Positions 1 to 10,469 of a DNA stretch of 64,000 nt are shown piece by piece; position 1 is the stretch's first letter; the number at the start of each line of letters is the position of its first letter. Where the stretch lies: NCBI RefSeq assembly GCF_009711975.1, contig NZ_VIKW01000001.1, forward strand, positions 106,824 through 170,823. Reading direction: 5' to 3'. The notes beneath the pieces are model-generated. The model ran no database searches and had not been told where the DNA came from. It saw nothing but the letters and a program-made list of their open reading frames with translations. This DNA is from Anabaena sp. UHCC 0204. Lineage in GTDB: Bacteria > Cyanobacteriota > Cyanobacteriia > Cyanobacteriales > Nostocaceae. Position numbers and translations under genes: made by a program.

Positions 1-985
1 CAGTAACTGGAGTCTCAGTTGTATAATTCGGTTCTACAATGCCACGTACCTGTTCCGCTGTCAGTTCTCCCCTGACAATTTTTGACAAGGTATCTTGACC
101 ATTGGGTTGGTAATTAATTAACCTGATAGTGGTATTGAAGGCATTTTTCACAGGTTGCCCTTGGTTATCGAGGAATTCTAGTTTTATCCAAGTTTTACCA
201 GGTTGAAAGCCTTTGAGATAAATTGGTTGCCAACGATCAAGAATAAAGCTTTCACCATTGACTGTGCTACGAATGCGCCAATTACTCATTGTATCGTCAG
301 GATTAGTTTCCGCGATACTATGTAACGGTGCATTAGTTAGGTAGAAGTCCAGCATAATTGGTTCTGCACCATAACCACCATTGGGACGACTGTAAGTAAG
401 CAGAGGTAACTTAACATCAGGATTATTGTCCTCGGTTTTCGTCAAAACATGAAATGTGGTTTGGGCATAAGCACCTTCATTTTTAAAACTTTCATGCCAC
501 GGACGAGAGGCAAAAACGCGGAGGGTATGTGTACCTGGAGATAAATCTGGCAAGACCACTGGCTGATTTAAGTTGTAAACAGCTATGTAAGGTTGATTAT
601 CTAAAATTAGGTGTAAATGGGGTCCAAGTTGCCATTGAGGATCTTTAAATATCGGTAAATCCTTAACTTCTAACTGGACTTTAACTGTATTGTCTTGGAG
701 AATTTCATCTGCTTGGGGACTCAGGATGCTGACTTGGGGTTGATAACCCTCTAAACTAGGGCGCAATGCTTGGATAACATCTGGTGGTGCTGTTTCCGCA
801 AATGTTCCAGAAATTTTCGTGGCAGGTATCGCTTTGACGGGATTTTGCATCAATACTTCTTGACTGCTTGCTGATTCAACACAACTGCCTAATATAACAA
901 CTAGCACTAATGTGATCACCCATTTGAAAATCGGGAATCTCTTTGAAAAAAGCTGCTCAAAATTTTTTTTACACCCAGTATTCAT
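1..985 (-). CDS. Putative lipoprotein, unknown function (3' end outside window)
   Basis: The frame opens with an ATG at 985 and stays open to the window edge, so about 328 codons are visible and the C-terminus is missing. The N-terminus is basic, followed by a hydrophobic stretch (about residues 19-33) and a lipobox-like LGSC with Cys35, which suggests an exported lipoprotein. The rest is soluble-looking, with proline-rich segments and phrases such as GTHTLRVFASRPWHES that resemble beta-sandwich modules. I do not recognise a named family and assign no enzymatic role. It is divergent from psaA, and the 530-bp gap between them must carry both promoters. Confidence 0.7.
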   Translation of the reverse strand, partial: MNTGCKKNFEQLFSKRFPIFKWVITLVLVVILGSCVESASSQEVLMQNPVKAIPATKISGTFAETAPPDVIQALRPSLEGYQPQVSILSPQADEILQDNTVKVQLEVKDLPIFKDPQWQLGPHLHLILDNQPYIAVYNLNQPVVLPDLSPGTHTLRVFASRPWHESFKNEGAYAQTTFHVLTKTEDNNPDVKLPLLTYSRPNGGYGAEPIMLDFYLTNAPLHSIAETNPDDTMSNWRIRSTVNGESFILDRWQPIYLKGFQPGKTWIKLEFLDNQGQPVKNAFNTTIRLINYQPNGQDTLSKIVRGELTAEQVRGIVEPNYTTETPVT

Positions 986-1515
986 GTTTTCCTCTGTTAA
1001 TATTTTTTAACAATTAACGCAATCATTGTGACGCAAATTATGACCCATGGACTATGAACTGAAAGCATAAATCTATGGCCAAAGTTATAAATTTACCTAC
1101 TTTTCTCTGATTACAATGCCAAATAAGTGATTTTTGTGACCTGATCATAGGACAAAAAGTTGCTTTTATCTCGCCAAATTTAGCCAAAAATCGCTAAACA
1201 GTAGTAGTTTCATCTGTTTTGCGTATCAACTATAAGTTTTACAAATTGTTGTTCTTTGTAAATTAAATGAAGAGTCTATTGACTTTTGGCAATGAATAGG
1301 AACTTGTAAAGCAAATTAGGCAATAAAATTGGCGATTTTAAATTATTGTTAAAATGTCTCTGACAATGTGCAAGTTCACACTCTATAATTCAACAGAAAC
1401 AACTTTTCTTTTCCACACGGCAAGTTCATCGCTTTTTCAGAGAAATCGGAAAACTGCGACTATGTAACTCTAGGTGGTATTCATGATTCCCCATTCCTTA
1501 TAGAGAGGAGGTCGA
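986..1515 (+). promoter_or_regulatory. psaA upstream region and 5' leader
   Basis: This is a 530-bp, AT-rich gap between two divergent genes, with no credible ORF. The last bases hold a strong ribosome-binding site (GAGAGGAGG, about 1503-1511) five bases before the psaA ATG. The length fits a long psaA promoter and leader of the kind known from cyanobacteria, where light-responsive elements are common. I cannot place -10/-35 boxes or a high-light element with confidence, so the promoter call rests on position. Confidence 0.5.
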
Positions 1516-3774
1516 ATGACGATTAGTCCTCCGGAGCGAGAGGAAAAAAAAGCACGAGTGATCGTTGACAATGACCCGGTTCCTACCTCATTTGAAAAAT
1601 GGGCAAAGCCAGGACATTTCGACAGATCCTTATCCAAAGGTCCAAAGACCACAACTTGGATTTGGAACCTCCATGCCCTCGCCCACGATTTTGATACACA
1701 TACAAGTGATTTAGAAGACATCTCTCGCAAGATATTCGCCGCTCACTTCGGCCATTTGGCTGTAGTAGCAATCTGGTTGAGCGGGATGTTGTTCCACGGT
1801 GCTAAGTTCTCCAACTACGAAGCTTGGCTGGCTGATCCATTAGGCATCAAGCCCAGCGCCCAAACAGTTTGGTCTATCGTTGGACAAGACATTTTAAACG
1901 GTGATATGGGCGGCGGTTTCCGCGGCATTCAAATCACCTCTGGCTTGTTTCAAGTATGGCGTGGCTGGGGTATTACTAGCTCCTTCCAACTGTATGTAAC
2001 TGCAATTGGCGGCTTAGTATTAGCAGGCTTGTTCTTATTTGCTGGCTGGTTTCACTACCACAAACGCGCTCCTAAACTGGAATGGTTCCAGAATGTGGAG
2101 TCAATGCTGAATCACCACTTATCAGTGTTGCTAGGCTGTGGTTCGTTGGGATGGGCTGGTCACTTAATCCATGTGTCTGCACCAATCAACAAGCTGTTAG
2201 ATTCAGGTGTGGCGATTAAGGACATCCCCTTGCCCCACGAGTTCATTTTGAATAAAGAATTGTTGACAAATCTGTATCCCAGCTTTGCCAGCGGTTTGAC
2301 ACCTTTCTTCACATTGAATTGGGGAACTTACGCTGATATTTTGACCTTCAAAGGCGGGCTGAACCCTGTAACAGGCGGCTTGTGGATGACTGACATTTCT
2401 CATCACCACTTAGCGATCGCTGTACTGTTCATCGTTGCTGGTCATATGTACCGTACCAACTGGGGTATTGGTCACAGCATTAAAGAAATCCTCGAAAATC
2501 ATAAAGGTCCTTTCACTGGCGAAGGTCACAAAGGTCTTTATGAAAATATGACCACCTCTTGGCACGCTCAGTTAGCTACTAACCTAGCTTTCTTAGGTTC
2601 TTTGACAATCATCATCGCGCATCATATGTACGCGATGCCTCCCTATCCTTATTTGGCAACTGATTACGCTACTCAGTTGTGTATCTTCACTCACCATATT
2701 TGGATCGGTGGTTTCTTGATTGTTGGTGGTGCTGCTCACGCAGCCATCTTCATGGTGCGCGATTATGATCCCGTAGTTAACCAAAATAACGTGTTAGACC
2801 GGGTGATTCGTCACCGCGACGCTATCATTTCTCACCTCAACTGGGTTTGTATTTTCCTCGGCTTCCACAGCTTTGGTTTGTACATCCACAATGACACCAT
2901 GCGTGCCTTGGGTCGTCCCCAGGATATGTTCTCCGACAGTGCAATTCAATTGCAACCAGTATTTGCTCAGTGGGTGCAAAACTTGCATACACTAGCTCCC
3001 GGCAACACAGCACCTAACGCTCTTCAAGTAGTTAGTCATGCTTTTGGTGGCGGTATGGTAGCTGTAGGCGGAAAGATCGCTATGATGCCCATTGCTTTGG
3101 GTACAGCGGACTTCTTGGTTCATCACATTCACGCCTTCACCATTCACGTTACTGTTCTCATCTTGCTCAAAGGTGTATTGTACGCCCGCAGTTCTCGTCT
3201 GATTCCAGACAAGGCTAACTTAGGCTTCCGATTCCCTTGCGATGGTCCAGGTCGTGGTGGTACTTGCCAAGTTTCCGGTTGGGATCATATCTTCCTCGGA
3301 CTCTTCTGGATGTATAACTCCTTATCAATTGTAATTTTCCACTTTAGTTGGAAGATGCAATCTGACGTATGGGGAACAGTAGATCCAGATGGCACAGTAA
3401 ATCACATTACTGGTGGTAACTTTGCAGAAAGTGCAATCACCATTAACGGTTGGTTACGTGACTTCTTGTGGGCGCAAGCTACACAAGTAATCAACTCCTA
3501 CGGCACAGAATTGTCCGCTTACGGACTAATGTTCTTAGGCGCTCACTTTGTTTGGGCGTTCAGCTTAATGTTCCTGTTCAGTGGTCGTGGCTACTGGCAA
3601 GAACTAATTGAGTCCATTGTATGGGCGCACAATAAACTGAAAGTAGCACCAACAATTCAGCCTCGCGCACTGAGCATCACTCAAGGTCGGGCTGTAGGTG
3701 TGGCTCACTACCTATTAGGAGGAATTGCCACCACTTGGGCATTCTTCCACGCACACATCCTTTCAGTAGGATAA
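1516..3774 (+). CDS. psaA: Photosystem I P700 chlorophyll a apoprotein A1
   Basis: PsaA is one of the two large core subunits of photosystem I in the thylakoid membrane. It binds P700, most of the antenna chlorophyll and, jointly with PsaB, the F_X 4Fe-4S cluster. The 752-residue product has the usual PsaA length. The F_X loop [13 protein letters not shown] is intact, with cysteines at 575 and 584, and the many His-rich transmembrane helices (for example [20 protein letters not shown]) are those of the family. The ATG at 1516 follows a GAGGAGG ribosome-binding site. psaB lies 168 bp downstream on the same strand, the normal order, and the pair is probably cotranscribed. No damage is seen. Confidence 0.99.
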   Translation: MTISPPEREEKKARVIVDNDPVPTSFEKWAKPGHFDRSLSKGPKTTTWIWNLHALAHDFDTHTSDLEDISRKIFAAHFGHLAVVAIWLSGMLFHGAKFSNYEAWLADPLGIKPSAQTVWSIVGQDILNGDMGGGFRGIQITSGLFQVWRGWGITSSFQLYVTAIGGLVLAGLFLFAGWFHYHKRAPKLEWFQNVESMLNHHLSVLLGCGSLGWAGHLIHVSAPINKLLDSGVAIKDIPLPHEFILNKELLTNLYPSFASGLTPFFTLNWGTYADILTFKGGLNPVTGGLWMTDISHHHLAIAVLFIVAGHMYRTNWGIGHSIKEILENHKGPFTGEGHKGLYENMTTSWHAQLATNLAFLGSLTIIIAHHMYAMPPYPYLATDYATQLCIFTHHIWIGGFLIVGGAAHAAIFMVRDYDPVVNQNNVLDRVIRHRDAIISHLNWVCIFLGFHSFGLYIHNDTMRALGRPQDMFSDSAIQLQPVFAQWVQNLHTLAPGNTAPNALQVVSHAFGGGMVAVGGKIAMMPIALGTADFLVHHIHAFTIHVTVLILLKGVLYARSSRLIPDKANLGFRFPCDGPGRGGTCQVSGWDHIFLGLFWMYNSLSIVIFHFSWKMQSDVWGTVDPDGTVNHITGGNFAESAITINGWLRDFLWAQATQVINSYGTELSAYGLMFLGAHFVWAFSLMFLFSGRGYWQELIESIVWAHNKLKVAPTIQPRALSITQGRAVGVAHYLLGGIATTWAFFHAHILSVG

Positions 3775-3795
3775 AAATCAGTGGAATTTTGGTGA

Positions 3796-3835
3796 GGCAG
3801 CGCGGTCTTGGGGGTTTCCCCCATGAGCGACTGCC
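3796..3835. repeat. Palindromic repeat in psaA-psaB spacer
   Basis: Arms GGCAG...TGGGGG (3796-3813) and CCCCCA...CTGCC (3818-3835) can fold into a hairpin with an unpaired middle. This resembles a small intergenic palindrome common in Nostocales genomes (recollection, not a search). It sits just 21 bases after the psaA stop, where it could attenuate transcription or direct RNA processing between psaA and psaB. Confidence 0.6.
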
Positions 3836-3845
3836 AAACCTGAAA

Positions 3846-3878
3846 GGATTTTGGATTTTAAGATTTAATCCAAAATCC
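3846..3878. repeat. Perfect 12-bp inverted repeat before psaB
   Basis: GGATTTTGGATT (3846-3857) is followed after 9 bases by its exact complement AATCCAAAATCC (3867-3878). The right arm runs into heptad-like CCAAAAT repeats, the style of the short tandem repeats found in heterocystous cyanobacteria. It would form an AU-rich stem in the psaA-psaB transcript, 65 bases before the psaB start. Confidence 0.7.
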
Positions 3879-3942
3879 AAAATCTAGAATCTAAAATTTT
3901 ACTGACAAATAATGGCTAAAGGTCAGAGGACAGATCACACCT

Positions 3943-6174
3943 ATGGCAACAAAATTTCCAAAATTTAGCCAGGATCTCGCACAGGACCCGACTACTCGTC
4001 GGATTTGGTATGCGATCGCTACAGGCAACGACTTTGAAAGCCACGATGGCATGACGGAAGAGAATCTTTACCAAAAGATTTTCGCTACGCACTTCGGTCA
4101 CTTGGCAATCATCTTCCTGTGGGCATCCAGCCTCCTGTTCCACGTAGCCTGGCAAGGTAACTTTGAACAGTGGATTAAAGATCCCCTTCACGTCCGTCCT
4201 ATCGCCCATGCGATTTGGGACCCTCATTTCGGTGATGCGGCAATTGAAGCTTTCACCCAAGCTGGTGCAAACAACCCTGTAAACATTGCTTACTCCGGTG
4301 TTTACCACTGGTGGTACACCATCGGGATGCGGACAAACACAGAACTATACACTGGTTCAGTTGGTTTGCTCCTGTTGTCAGCATTGTTCCTGTTTGCTGG
4401 TTGGTTACATTTACAACCCAAGTTCCGTCCTAGCCTCTCTTGGTTTAAGAGTGCTGAACCCCGCCTGAACCACCACTTATCTGCTTTATTTGGTGTTAGT
4501 TCTTTGGCTTGGGCTGGTCACTTGGTTCACGTTGCTATTCCTGAATCTCGCGGTATCCACGTGGGTTGGGATAACTTCTTAACTGTAGCCCCCCATCCAG
4601 AAGGTTTAACCCCCTTCTTTACAGGTAACTGGGGCGTTTATGCTCAAAACCCTGACACCGCTGGCCAGATATTTGGTACTTCCACTGGTGCTGGGACTGC
4701 GATTCTCACCTTCTTGGGCGGTTTCCACCCCCAAACAGAATCCTTGTGGCTGACTGACATGGCTCACCACCACTTGGCGATCGCAGTTTTGTTCATCATC
4801 GCTGGTCATATGTACCGGACTAACTTCGGAATTGGTCACAGCATCAAAGAAATGCTGAACTCCAAATCCGGTTTAATTCCCGGTAGCAAAAGTGAAGGTC
4901 AGTTCAACCTGCCTCACCAAGGTCTTTACGACACCATCAACAACTCCCTGCACTTCCAGTTGTCATTAGCTTTGGCATCTTTGGGAACAATTTGTTCCTT
5001 GGTAGCGCAGCATATGTACGCTCTGCCTCCTTATGCTTTTATCGCTAAGGATTACACAACACAGGCAGCCCTGTACACACACCACCAGTACATCGCTGGT
5101 TTCTTGATGGTTGGTGCTTTTGCTCACGCAGCAATCTTTTGGGTCCGTGACTACGATCCCGAACAAAACAAAGGCAACGTTCTTGACCGAATTTTGCAGC
5201 ACAAAGAAGCGATCATTTCCCACCTTAGCTGGGTATCTCTCTTCTTGGGCTTCCACACCTTGGGCTTGTACGTTCACAACGACGTAGTTGTAGCTTTCGG
5301 TACTCCTGAAAAGCAAATTTTGATTGAGCCAGTATTTGCTCAATTCATTCAAGCTGCTCACGGTAAAGTTCTCTACGGCTTAGACACATTGCTGTCTAAT
5401 CCCGATAGTATTGCTTACACAGCTTATCCTAACTACGGCAATGTTTGGTTAGGTGGCTGGTTGGAAGCCATCAACTCTGGCACCAACTCCCTCTTCTTAA
5501 CAATTGGTCCTGGCGATTTCTTGGTTCACCACGCTTTCGCTTTGGCTATCCACACCACCACCTTGGTACTCGTTAAGGGTGCTTTGGATGCTCGTGGTTC
5601 TAAACTGATGCCCGATAAAAAGGACTTCGGTTATGCCTTCCCCTGCGACGGTCCCGGCCGTGGCGGTACTTGCGATATCTCCGCATGGGACGCTTTCTAC
5701 CTGTCCATGTTCTGGATGTTAAACACCATTGGTTGGGTAACTTTCTACTGGCACTGGAAACATCTAGGTATTTGGCAAGGTAACGTTGCTCAGTTCAACG
5801 AAAACTCTACCTATTTGATGGGCTGGTTCCGTGACTACCTCTGGGCTAACTCTGCTCAGTTGATTAACGGTTATAACGCCTACGGCATGAATAACCTGTC
5901 TGTTTGGGCTTGGATGTTCCTCTTCGGACATCTAATCTGGGCAACTGGTTTCATGTTCCTCATCTCTTGGAGAGGTTACTGGCAAGAGTTAATTGAAACC
6001 TTGGTTTGGGCGCACGAGCGTACTCCTCTAGCTAACTTGGTTCGCTGGAAAGACAAGCCCGTTGCTCTCTCCATTGTTCAAGCTCGTGTGGTTGGTTTAG
6101 CTCACTTCACAGTTGGCTACATTGTCACCTACGCAGCATTCCTCATTGCCTCTACTGCTGGTAAGTTTGGTTGA
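3943..6174 (+). CDS. psaB: Photosystem I P700 chlorophyll a apoprotein A2
   Basis: PsaB pairs with PsaA to form the photosystem I core and supplies the other half of the F_X cluster and P700. The 743-residue product starts [18 protein letters not shown], the standard PsaB N-terminus. The F_X loop [13 protein letters not shown] has cysteines at 568 and 577. Eleven or so hydrophobic helices with conserved histidines ([20 protein letters not shown]) follow the family pattern. A strong rho-independent-type hairpin follows at about 6203, closing the psaAB unit. Confidence 0.99.
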   Translation: MATKFPKFSQDLAQDPTTRRIWYAIATGNDFESHDGMTEENLYQKIFATHFGHLAIIFLWASSLLFHVAWQGNFEQWIKDPLHVRPIAHAIWDPHFGDAAIEAFTQAGANNPVNIAYSGVYHWWYTIGMRTNTELYTGSVGLLLLSALFLFAGWLHLQPKFRPSLSWFKSAEPRLNHHLSALFGVSSLAWAGHLVHVAIPESRGIHVGWDNFLTVAPHPEGLTPFFTGNWGVYAQNPDTAGQIFGTSTGAGTAILTFLGGFHPQTESLWLTDMAHHHLAIAVLFIIAGHMYRTNFGIGHSIKEMLNSKSGLIPGSKSEGQFNLPHQGLYDTINNSLHFQLSLALASLGTICSLVAQHMYALPPYAFIAKDYTTQAALYTHHQYIAGFLMVGAFAHAAIFWVRDYDPEQNKGNVLDRILQHKEAIISHLSWVSLFLGFHTLGLYVHNDVVVAFGTPEKQILIEPVFAQFIQAAHGKVLYGLDTLLSNPDSIAYTAYPNYGNVWLGGWLEAINSGTNSLFLTIGPGDFLVHHAFALAIHTTTLVLVKGALDARGSKLMPDKKDFGYAFPCDGPGRGGTCDISAWDAFYLSMFWMLNTIGWVTFYWHWKHLGIWQGNVAQFNENSTYLMGWFRDYLWANSAQLINGYNAYGMNNLSVWAWMFLFGHLIWATGFMFLISWRGYWQELIETLVWAHERTPLANLVRWKDKPVALSIVQARVVGLAHFTVGYIVTYAAFLIASTAGKFG

Positions 6175-6202
6175 TCCTGACTACTGATTTTAGGTAAGTA
6201 AA

Positions 6203-6236
6203 AAAAAATCCCCTGCCGCAAGGTGGGGGATTTTTT
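6203..6236 (+). terminator. Intrinsic terminator after psaB
   Basis: An A-tract and ATCCCC pair with GGGGAT and a T-tract around the loop region TGCCGCAAGGTG. The stem ends in TTTTTT (6231-6236), 29 bases after the psaB stop. Because the left side is also A-rich, the hairpin could work on both strands. It separates psaAB from the next plus-strand gene. Confidence 0.85.
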
Positions 6237-6370
6237 GTAGAATAGGCGTTTTATTTCTTTTAATGGTAAATTTACCAAATTCAAAATTATCAGGAAAATT
6301 ACATCTAACTTGGATCTACATAGGCTTTATGATTAATCTATGACGTTTATACTGTTACTTTAGATAATCA

Positions 6371-6949
6371 ATGACTGAACAAAATTTGACCATGATTTCA
6401 GATTTGGAACAAAAAGTAATTGCAGAAATGAATCTGGTAAGGACAAATCCTGCAACATATTTACCGATTTTAGAAAGCTGGAAACAGCTATTTCAAGGGA
6501 CTAAGGTCAAAGTCGCTGAAAATTCTTATTTACAAACCCAAGAAGGGATCATAGCTGTTGATGAGGCGATCGCCTTTTTGAAATCAGCCGCTCCTATTCT
6601 TGTATTAAATGCCTCCACAGGAATGTCTTTAGCTGCAAAAGATCACGTCAAAGATCAAGGTTTAAAAGGTGGGATCGGTCATAATGGTAGTGACGGTAGC
6701 GATCCCTTTACCCGGATGAATCGCTATGGTCAATGGCAAAGCACCGCTGGAGAAAATATCAGCTATGGTACGAAAACTGCCCAAGATATTGTTATGCAAT
6801 TAATTATTGATGATGGTGTCCCATCCCGTGGACATCGGACAAATATCTTTAACCCAGCTTTTCAGGTAACTGGTGTTGCTTACGGCAATCACACCACTTA
6901 TGGCAGTATGTGTGTTATTACTTACGCCGGTGGTTATAGGGAAAAATAA
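6371..6949 (+). CDS. CAP/SCP domain protein
   Basis: This 192-residue protein carries a single CAP (cysteine-rich secretory / SCP) domain. Visible family features are the opening [61 protein letters not shown] and [19 protein letters not shown]. The two histidines (GIGHNG and RGHRTN) and acidic residues of the CAP cavity are present. Bacterial CAP proteins are usually secreted and of unclear function. Here I see no obvious signal peptide from the ATG at 6371, so either the start is different or the protein is cytoplasmic. An alpha/beta hydrolase gene starts 18 bp after the stop and may be cotranscribed. Confidence 0.85.
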   Translation: MTEQNLTMISDLEQKVIAEMNLVRTNPATYLPILESWKQLFQGTKVKVAENSYLQTQEGIIAVDEAIAFLKSAAPILVLNASTGMSLAAKDHVKDQGLKGGIGHNGSDGSDPFTRMNRYGQWQSTAGENISYGTKTAQDIVMQLIIDDGVPSRGHRTNIFNPAFQVTGVAYGNHTTYGSMCVITYAGGYREK

Positions 6950-6967
6950 AACTGCAAATGGGGATTT

Positions 6968-7831
6968 ATGGGTGATGCCTTCGGCGATCGCAGCTACCGC
7001 ACATCTCAGGCTGTACCACTTAATTTCTACATCCAAGGTCAAGGATTTCCCATTCTTGGTTTACATGGTCATCCTGGATCTGGACGTAGCCTCTCCATCT
7101 TTACCAATCATTTATCAAAACGCTATCAAACTATCGCCCCAGACTTGCGCGGATATGGCAAAAGTCAGTTTCAGGGTAAATTTGAGATGCAAGATCATTT
7201 ATATGACCTAGAAGCCCTGTTAGACCAATTAGAAATAGAAAAATGCCTAGTATTGGGATGGTCACTAGGGGGGATTTTGGCGATGGAACTAGCAATGCGT
7301 CTACCGCAACGGGTGACTGGCTTAATTCTTGTCGCCACCGCGGCTAGACCTTGGGGCAATCATCCCCGGATTTCTTGGCAAGACAATGTTTATACAGGCA
7401 TTGCTGGCATATTGAATTATCTAAAACCTAGTTGGCAATGGAATATTGATACTTTCGGCAAGCGATCGCTCTTTCGCTACTTAATTCAACAACACACATC
7501 CACAGCCTACAGTTACATAGCTAGGGATGCCGTACCAGCCTATTTAAAAACCTCTCCTGCGGCTACTAATGCTCTCTACAGCGCCATTAGAGCAGGTTAT
7601 AATCGCATTCCCGATCTCTGGAAAATTCAATGTCCCAGCTTAATTCTTGCTGGTGAACAAGACCGACACATCACGGCCGATGCCAGTTTAGAAACAGCCC
7701 GACACCTCACAAATTCTCAATGGCAGTGTTACCCCAATACTGCCCATCTCTTTCCATGGGAAATACCCCAGCAATTACTAGGGGACATAGATCATTGGTT
7801 AGCAACCAACGCCCAGGTAATAAAAGTTTAG
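6968..7831 (+). CDS. Alpha/beta hydrolase
   Basis: A 287-residue alpha/beta-hydrolase-fold enzyme. The oxyanion-hole motif LHGHPGSG follows strand 3, the nucleophile elbow GWSLGG places the catalytic Ser at 99, and the acid and His are likely D232 (AGEQDRH) and H260 (NTAHLFPWE). This is a complete triad. The substrate cannot be read from sequence; close relatives are annotated as generic hydrolases or esterases. The ATG at 6968 lies 18 bp after the CAP gene stop, compatible with an operon. Confidence 0.85.
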   Translation: MGDAFGDRSYRTSQAVPLNFYIQGQGFPILGLHGHPGSGRSLSIFTNHLSKRYQTIAPDLRGYGKSQFQGKFEMQDHLYDLEALLDQLEIEKCLVLGWSLGGILAMELAMRLPQRVTGLILVATAARPWGNHPRISWQDNVYTGIAGILNYLKPSWQWNIDTFGKRSLFRYLIQQHTSTAYSYIARDAVPAYLKTSPAATNALYSAIRAGYNRIPDLWKIQCPSLILAGEQDRHITADASLETARHLTNSQWQCYPNTAHLFPWEIPQQLLGDIDHWLATNAQVIKV

Positions 7832-7842
7832 ACTAAGGTTTG

Positions 7843-7866
7843 CTGATAGCGTAGCGTGGCGTAAGC
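7843..7866. repeat. Dispersed repeat, copy 1
   Basis: The segment beginning CTGATAGCGTAGCGTGGCGT recurs with two changes at 47212-47236. Both copies are intergenic and downstream of plus-strand genes. Heptad-like repeats of CAATTGA follow at about 7875-7893. The 231-bp gap to the next gene (7832-8062) shows no other feature. Confidence 0.6.
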
Positions 7867-8062
7867 AATATAATTAACAATTGACAATTGACAACTAACA
7901 ACGCTTAATAACCCAGATTCAAGACCATTCTGATCTCCTTCTTCCCTGTCACCTGTCACCTTCTCCTAACGAAAAGACTTTTTCTACAAGCCCTAGACTA
8001 GGTGTAGTTCGTTCCCAGGATTGGCCTAGGAACGATAACAGCCTATGGAATTGGTAATTAGA

Positions 8063-8365
8063 CTATAACTGACCGCTAAAGACAGGCTTTACTTTACGGT
8101 CAATCCATTCCCCCAAATCTTCAGCAATTGTCAAAACACTAGGTTTACAGCGTTTGATATTAACTATAATGCCCTGCGCTCCTTCAATTTCTAAATCTTC
8201 TATATAGCCTTTACTTGCTGAGTCCGCTTCCACGGAACTGAAAAATGGTCCGAAGTAGTATGTACACCGAGGGTTCTGCGTAACAATTTCTACCCACCAA
8301 GCAAGGCCGAGTCCATTTAATGTATTAATCAACCCTTCTTGGAAGTTATGCCAAATCGTTTTCAT
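8063..8365 (-). CDS. DUF1816 domain protein
   Basis: A 100-residue protein of a small family largely restricted to cyanobacteria. The recognisable core is GLAWWVEIVTQNPRCTYYFGPF followed by acidic EADSASKGYIEDLE and IKRCKPSVLTI. The domain has been noted as resembling phycobilisome linker-type proteins, but no function is established and I infer none. The ATG at 8365 is clear. It stands alone on the minus strand, upstream of nothing obvious and 85 bp beyond the rlmB stop. Confidence 0.75.
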   Translation of the reverse strand: MKTIWHNFQEGLINTLNGLGLAWWVEIVTQNPRCTYYFGPFFSSVEADSASKGYIEDLEIEGAQGIIVNIKRCKPSVLTIAEDLGEWIDRKVKPVFSGQL

Positions 8366-8450
8366 GGTTTTCGCCGATTTATAAACGTGTGACTGGGTGT
8401 GTGAGAATATGTTAGATTTTTTGTCTTTTACATTTCTTTATACTCTTTTA

Positions 8451-9890
8451 CTATTCTTTTTTCAAAGAAATTGTCTGTAATTTATCAAGGTACAGTGTAT
8501 TTAGCGATTTTTGACGATAAATTTCGTAAAGTGCCATACCAGTTGCTACCGAAGCATTAAGGCTAGGAGTCTTGCCCTGTAAGGGAATGGACACTAAAAC
8601 ATCGCAAGAACGTTGTGTCAACATACTCAGACCTTCGCCTTCACCACCGACAACTAAAACCACTGGTCCACTAAATTTAACAGTTTGTAATGGTTCACTA
8701 CCTGTAGCCGCAGTCCCGTAAATCCAAAAACCTTCTTCTTTCAACTGCTCTAAAGCGCGACCGAGATTTACAACTCTAGAGACAGGAAAGCTTTCTAAAG
8801 CCCCGGCTGCCACCTTCACCACCGTTGAAGTAATTCCGGCTGCCCTTCTTTGGGGAATCACTAGACCGTGAGCGCCAATAGCTTCTGCTGTGCGAATAAT
8901 TGCCCCTAAGTTGTGGGGATCAGTAATCCCATCAGCAACCACAATTACAGGATCAGTAACAGATTTAGCCTGACTAATCAAATCCTCTAATTCAATATAG
9001 GAATAAGGAGCAATTTGAGCAGCTATCCCTTGGTGATTTGCCCGACCAGTAATTTGGTCTAACCGCATTGGTTCAACTTCATCAATAACTGCACCATTAT
9101 CCTTAGCTTGCAAAATCAAATGATGAAATCTGGGATCATAACGGAGACGGGTAGTAATCCAGAGACGGTTGATACTACGTTCATTTTCCAAGGCCGTCAA
9201 AACTGGATGACGACCGTATATGAGATCACTCTCTTCTGTAGATGTAGATGTAGATGTAATTTCTGAAGATTGCTGGAAAGATTGGTAAGAGGGACGATGT
9301 CTACTGGAAAAAGATTTCCCTTCATTTGCTAATGTGATTTCTGAGGATGGTTCAGAAGAGTAACGGGATGAGCGGGGTTTCGCAGAATAGGATTTCCCTT
9401 CATTTGCTAATCTAATTTCTGAGGATTGCTCAGAAGAGTAGCGAGATGAGCGGGGTTTTGCAGAATAGGATTTCCCTTCATTTGCTAATCTAATTTCTGG
9501 AGATTGCTCAGAAGAGTAGCGAGATGAGCGAGGTTTTGCAGAATAGGATTTCCCTTCCTTCGCTAATCTAATTTCTGAGGATGGTTCAGAAGAGTAGCGA
9601 GATGAGCGGGGTTTCGCAGAATAGGGTTTCCCTTCTTTATCTAATCTAATTTCTGGAGATTGTTCAGAAGAATAGCGAGATGAGCGAGGTTTCGCAGAAT
9701 AGGGTTTCCCTTCCTTGTCTAATCTAATTTCTGGGGATTGTTCAGAAGAATAGCGAGATGAGCGGGGTTTACCGTCACTTTTGCCTTGATTACGGATAGG
9801 GTGAGGGACAACGCGCTTACCTTTAATTTTCACAGATTGACCACGCTTAGATTCGCCACTATTATTGTATTTTTTGGGTTGACTTGTCAT
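8451..9890 (-). CDS. rlmB: 23S rRNA (guanosine-2'-O)-methyltransferase, SpoU/TrmH family, with repeat-expanded N-terminus
   Basis: The C-terminal part (about residues 220-479) is a complete SPOUT 2'-O-methyltransferase. It has the substrate-binding domain starting [14 protein letters not shown], motif 1 [14 protein letters not shown], motif 2 [10 protein letters not shown] and motif 3 [17 protein letters not shown]. The family methylates a guanosine of the 23S rRNA peptidyl-transferase loop. The N-terminal half is unusual: a basic leader (1-40), six tandem 26-residue repeats (41-196) starting [10 protein letters not shown], and a seventh decayed unit. Bacterial RlmB is usually about 250 residues, so this is nearly doubled. 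The gene follows the Mini-III RNase gene by 99 bp, the same order as in Firmicutes. Confidence 0.9.
   Translation of the reverse strand: MTSQPKKYNNSGESKRGQSVKIKGKRVVPHPIRNQGKSDGKPRSSRYSSEQSPEIRLDKEGKPYSAKPRSSRYSSEQSPEIRLDKEGKPYSAKPRSSRYSSEPSSEIRLAKEGKSYSAKPRSSRYSSEQSPEIRLANEGKSYSAKPRSSRYSSEQSSEIRLANEGKSYSAKPRSSRYSSEPSSEITLANEGKSFSSRHRPSYQSFQQSSEITSTSTSTEESDLIYGRHPVLTALENERSINRLWITTRLRYDPRFHHLILQAKDNGAVIDEVEPMRLDQITGRANHQGIAAQIAPYSYIELEDLISQAKSVTDPVIVVADGITDPHNLGAIIRTAEAIGAHGLVIPQRRAAGITSTVVKVAAGALESFPVSRVVNLGRALEQLKEEGFWIYGTAATGSEPLQTVKFSGPVVLVVGGEGEGLSMLTQRSCDVLVSIPLQGKTPSLNASVATGMALYEIYRQKSLNTLYLDKLQTISLKKE
9303..9770. repeat. Six tandem 78-bp coding repeats inside rlmB
   Basis: Six in-frame 78-bp units encode a 26-residue unit of the form [17 protein letters not shown] plus a variable D/A-K/N-EGK-P/S-Y-S-A tail. 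Units 1 and 2 are identical at protein level. Units 3 and 6 share P for Q at position 11, and a decayed seventh unit follows to about 9255. Each unit is strongly basic at its start and Ser-rich. The near identity between neighbours points to recent unequal recombination. Confidence 0.95.
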
Positions 9891-9989
9891 ATGAGTATTG
9901 AGGTTTTATTTAGATGAGTGAACAGCCCGATGACATCAATTTAATGAACCATTACAAATCAGTTTCCTATCACCAGATGTAGCTTTTTA

Positions 9990-10469
9990 CTATTTCTCTA
10001 GATGGAGTTTTTGTAATAATTCGGTTAAACGGGGGTAATCAGTAAGATATAAGTAGCCAACTAAGGTTTCTAAACTAGTTGCTTGTTGATAAATTTCGGG
10101 ATTCAGTCGTTTATGACGAACCGTGGCAGAGTTACGACCTCTGCGAACAATTTCTAATTCGTTACTCCTCAAGTAAGGAGTTAACATTCGCAAATGTATC
10201 GCTTGTGTTTCTGCTCTTACCTGATCCACTACTGAACGATGGTAATTTTCCAGTCGCTGTTGTGGCCACAGGTAAAACATTCTAACATATAGTTCATAAA
10301 TTGCATCTCCCAAGTAGGCTAAGGCAGAAGGAGATATCTGTTTTATTTGATCTGAGGATATTTGCTGGGGTAGTTGCGTTGTATTTATCAACCATGGGTC
10401 AATATCTGATGAATCCTGCATGACAGTTTCATCTTCTCCATTTTGGCCTGTTTCCTCCTTGGACTTCAC
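9990..10469 (-). CDS. mrnC: Mini-ribonuclease III
   Basis: A 159-residue RNase III-like catalytic domain without a dsRNA-binding domain, the hallmark of Mini-III, which matures 23S rRNA ends. The signature LAYLGDAIYELYVR supplies the catalytic acidic residues; ALRYL-type helices, RRGRNS and TSLETLVGYLYL near the end complete the fold. The longest frame begins at a GTG (10469) without a clear ribosome-binding site. An in-frame ATG at 10421 (residue 17) is the more likely start, since the conserved region begins near residue 40. rlmB follows 99 bp downstream, so both rRNA-maturation genes probably share a transcript. Confidence 0.88.
   Translation of the reverse strand: MKSKEETGQNGEDETVMQDSSDIDPWLINTTQLPQQISSDQIKQISPSALAYLGDAIYELYVRMFYLWPQQRLENYHRSVVDQVRAETQAIHLRMLTPYLRSNELEIVRRGRNSATVRHKRLNPEIYQQATSLETLVGYLYLTDYPRLTELLQKLHLEK

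Noticed and set aside
6873-7211. 112-codon plus-strand frame
   Set aside because: Out of frame with, and overlapping, both the CAP and alpha/beta hydrolase genes, which have clear domain motifs.
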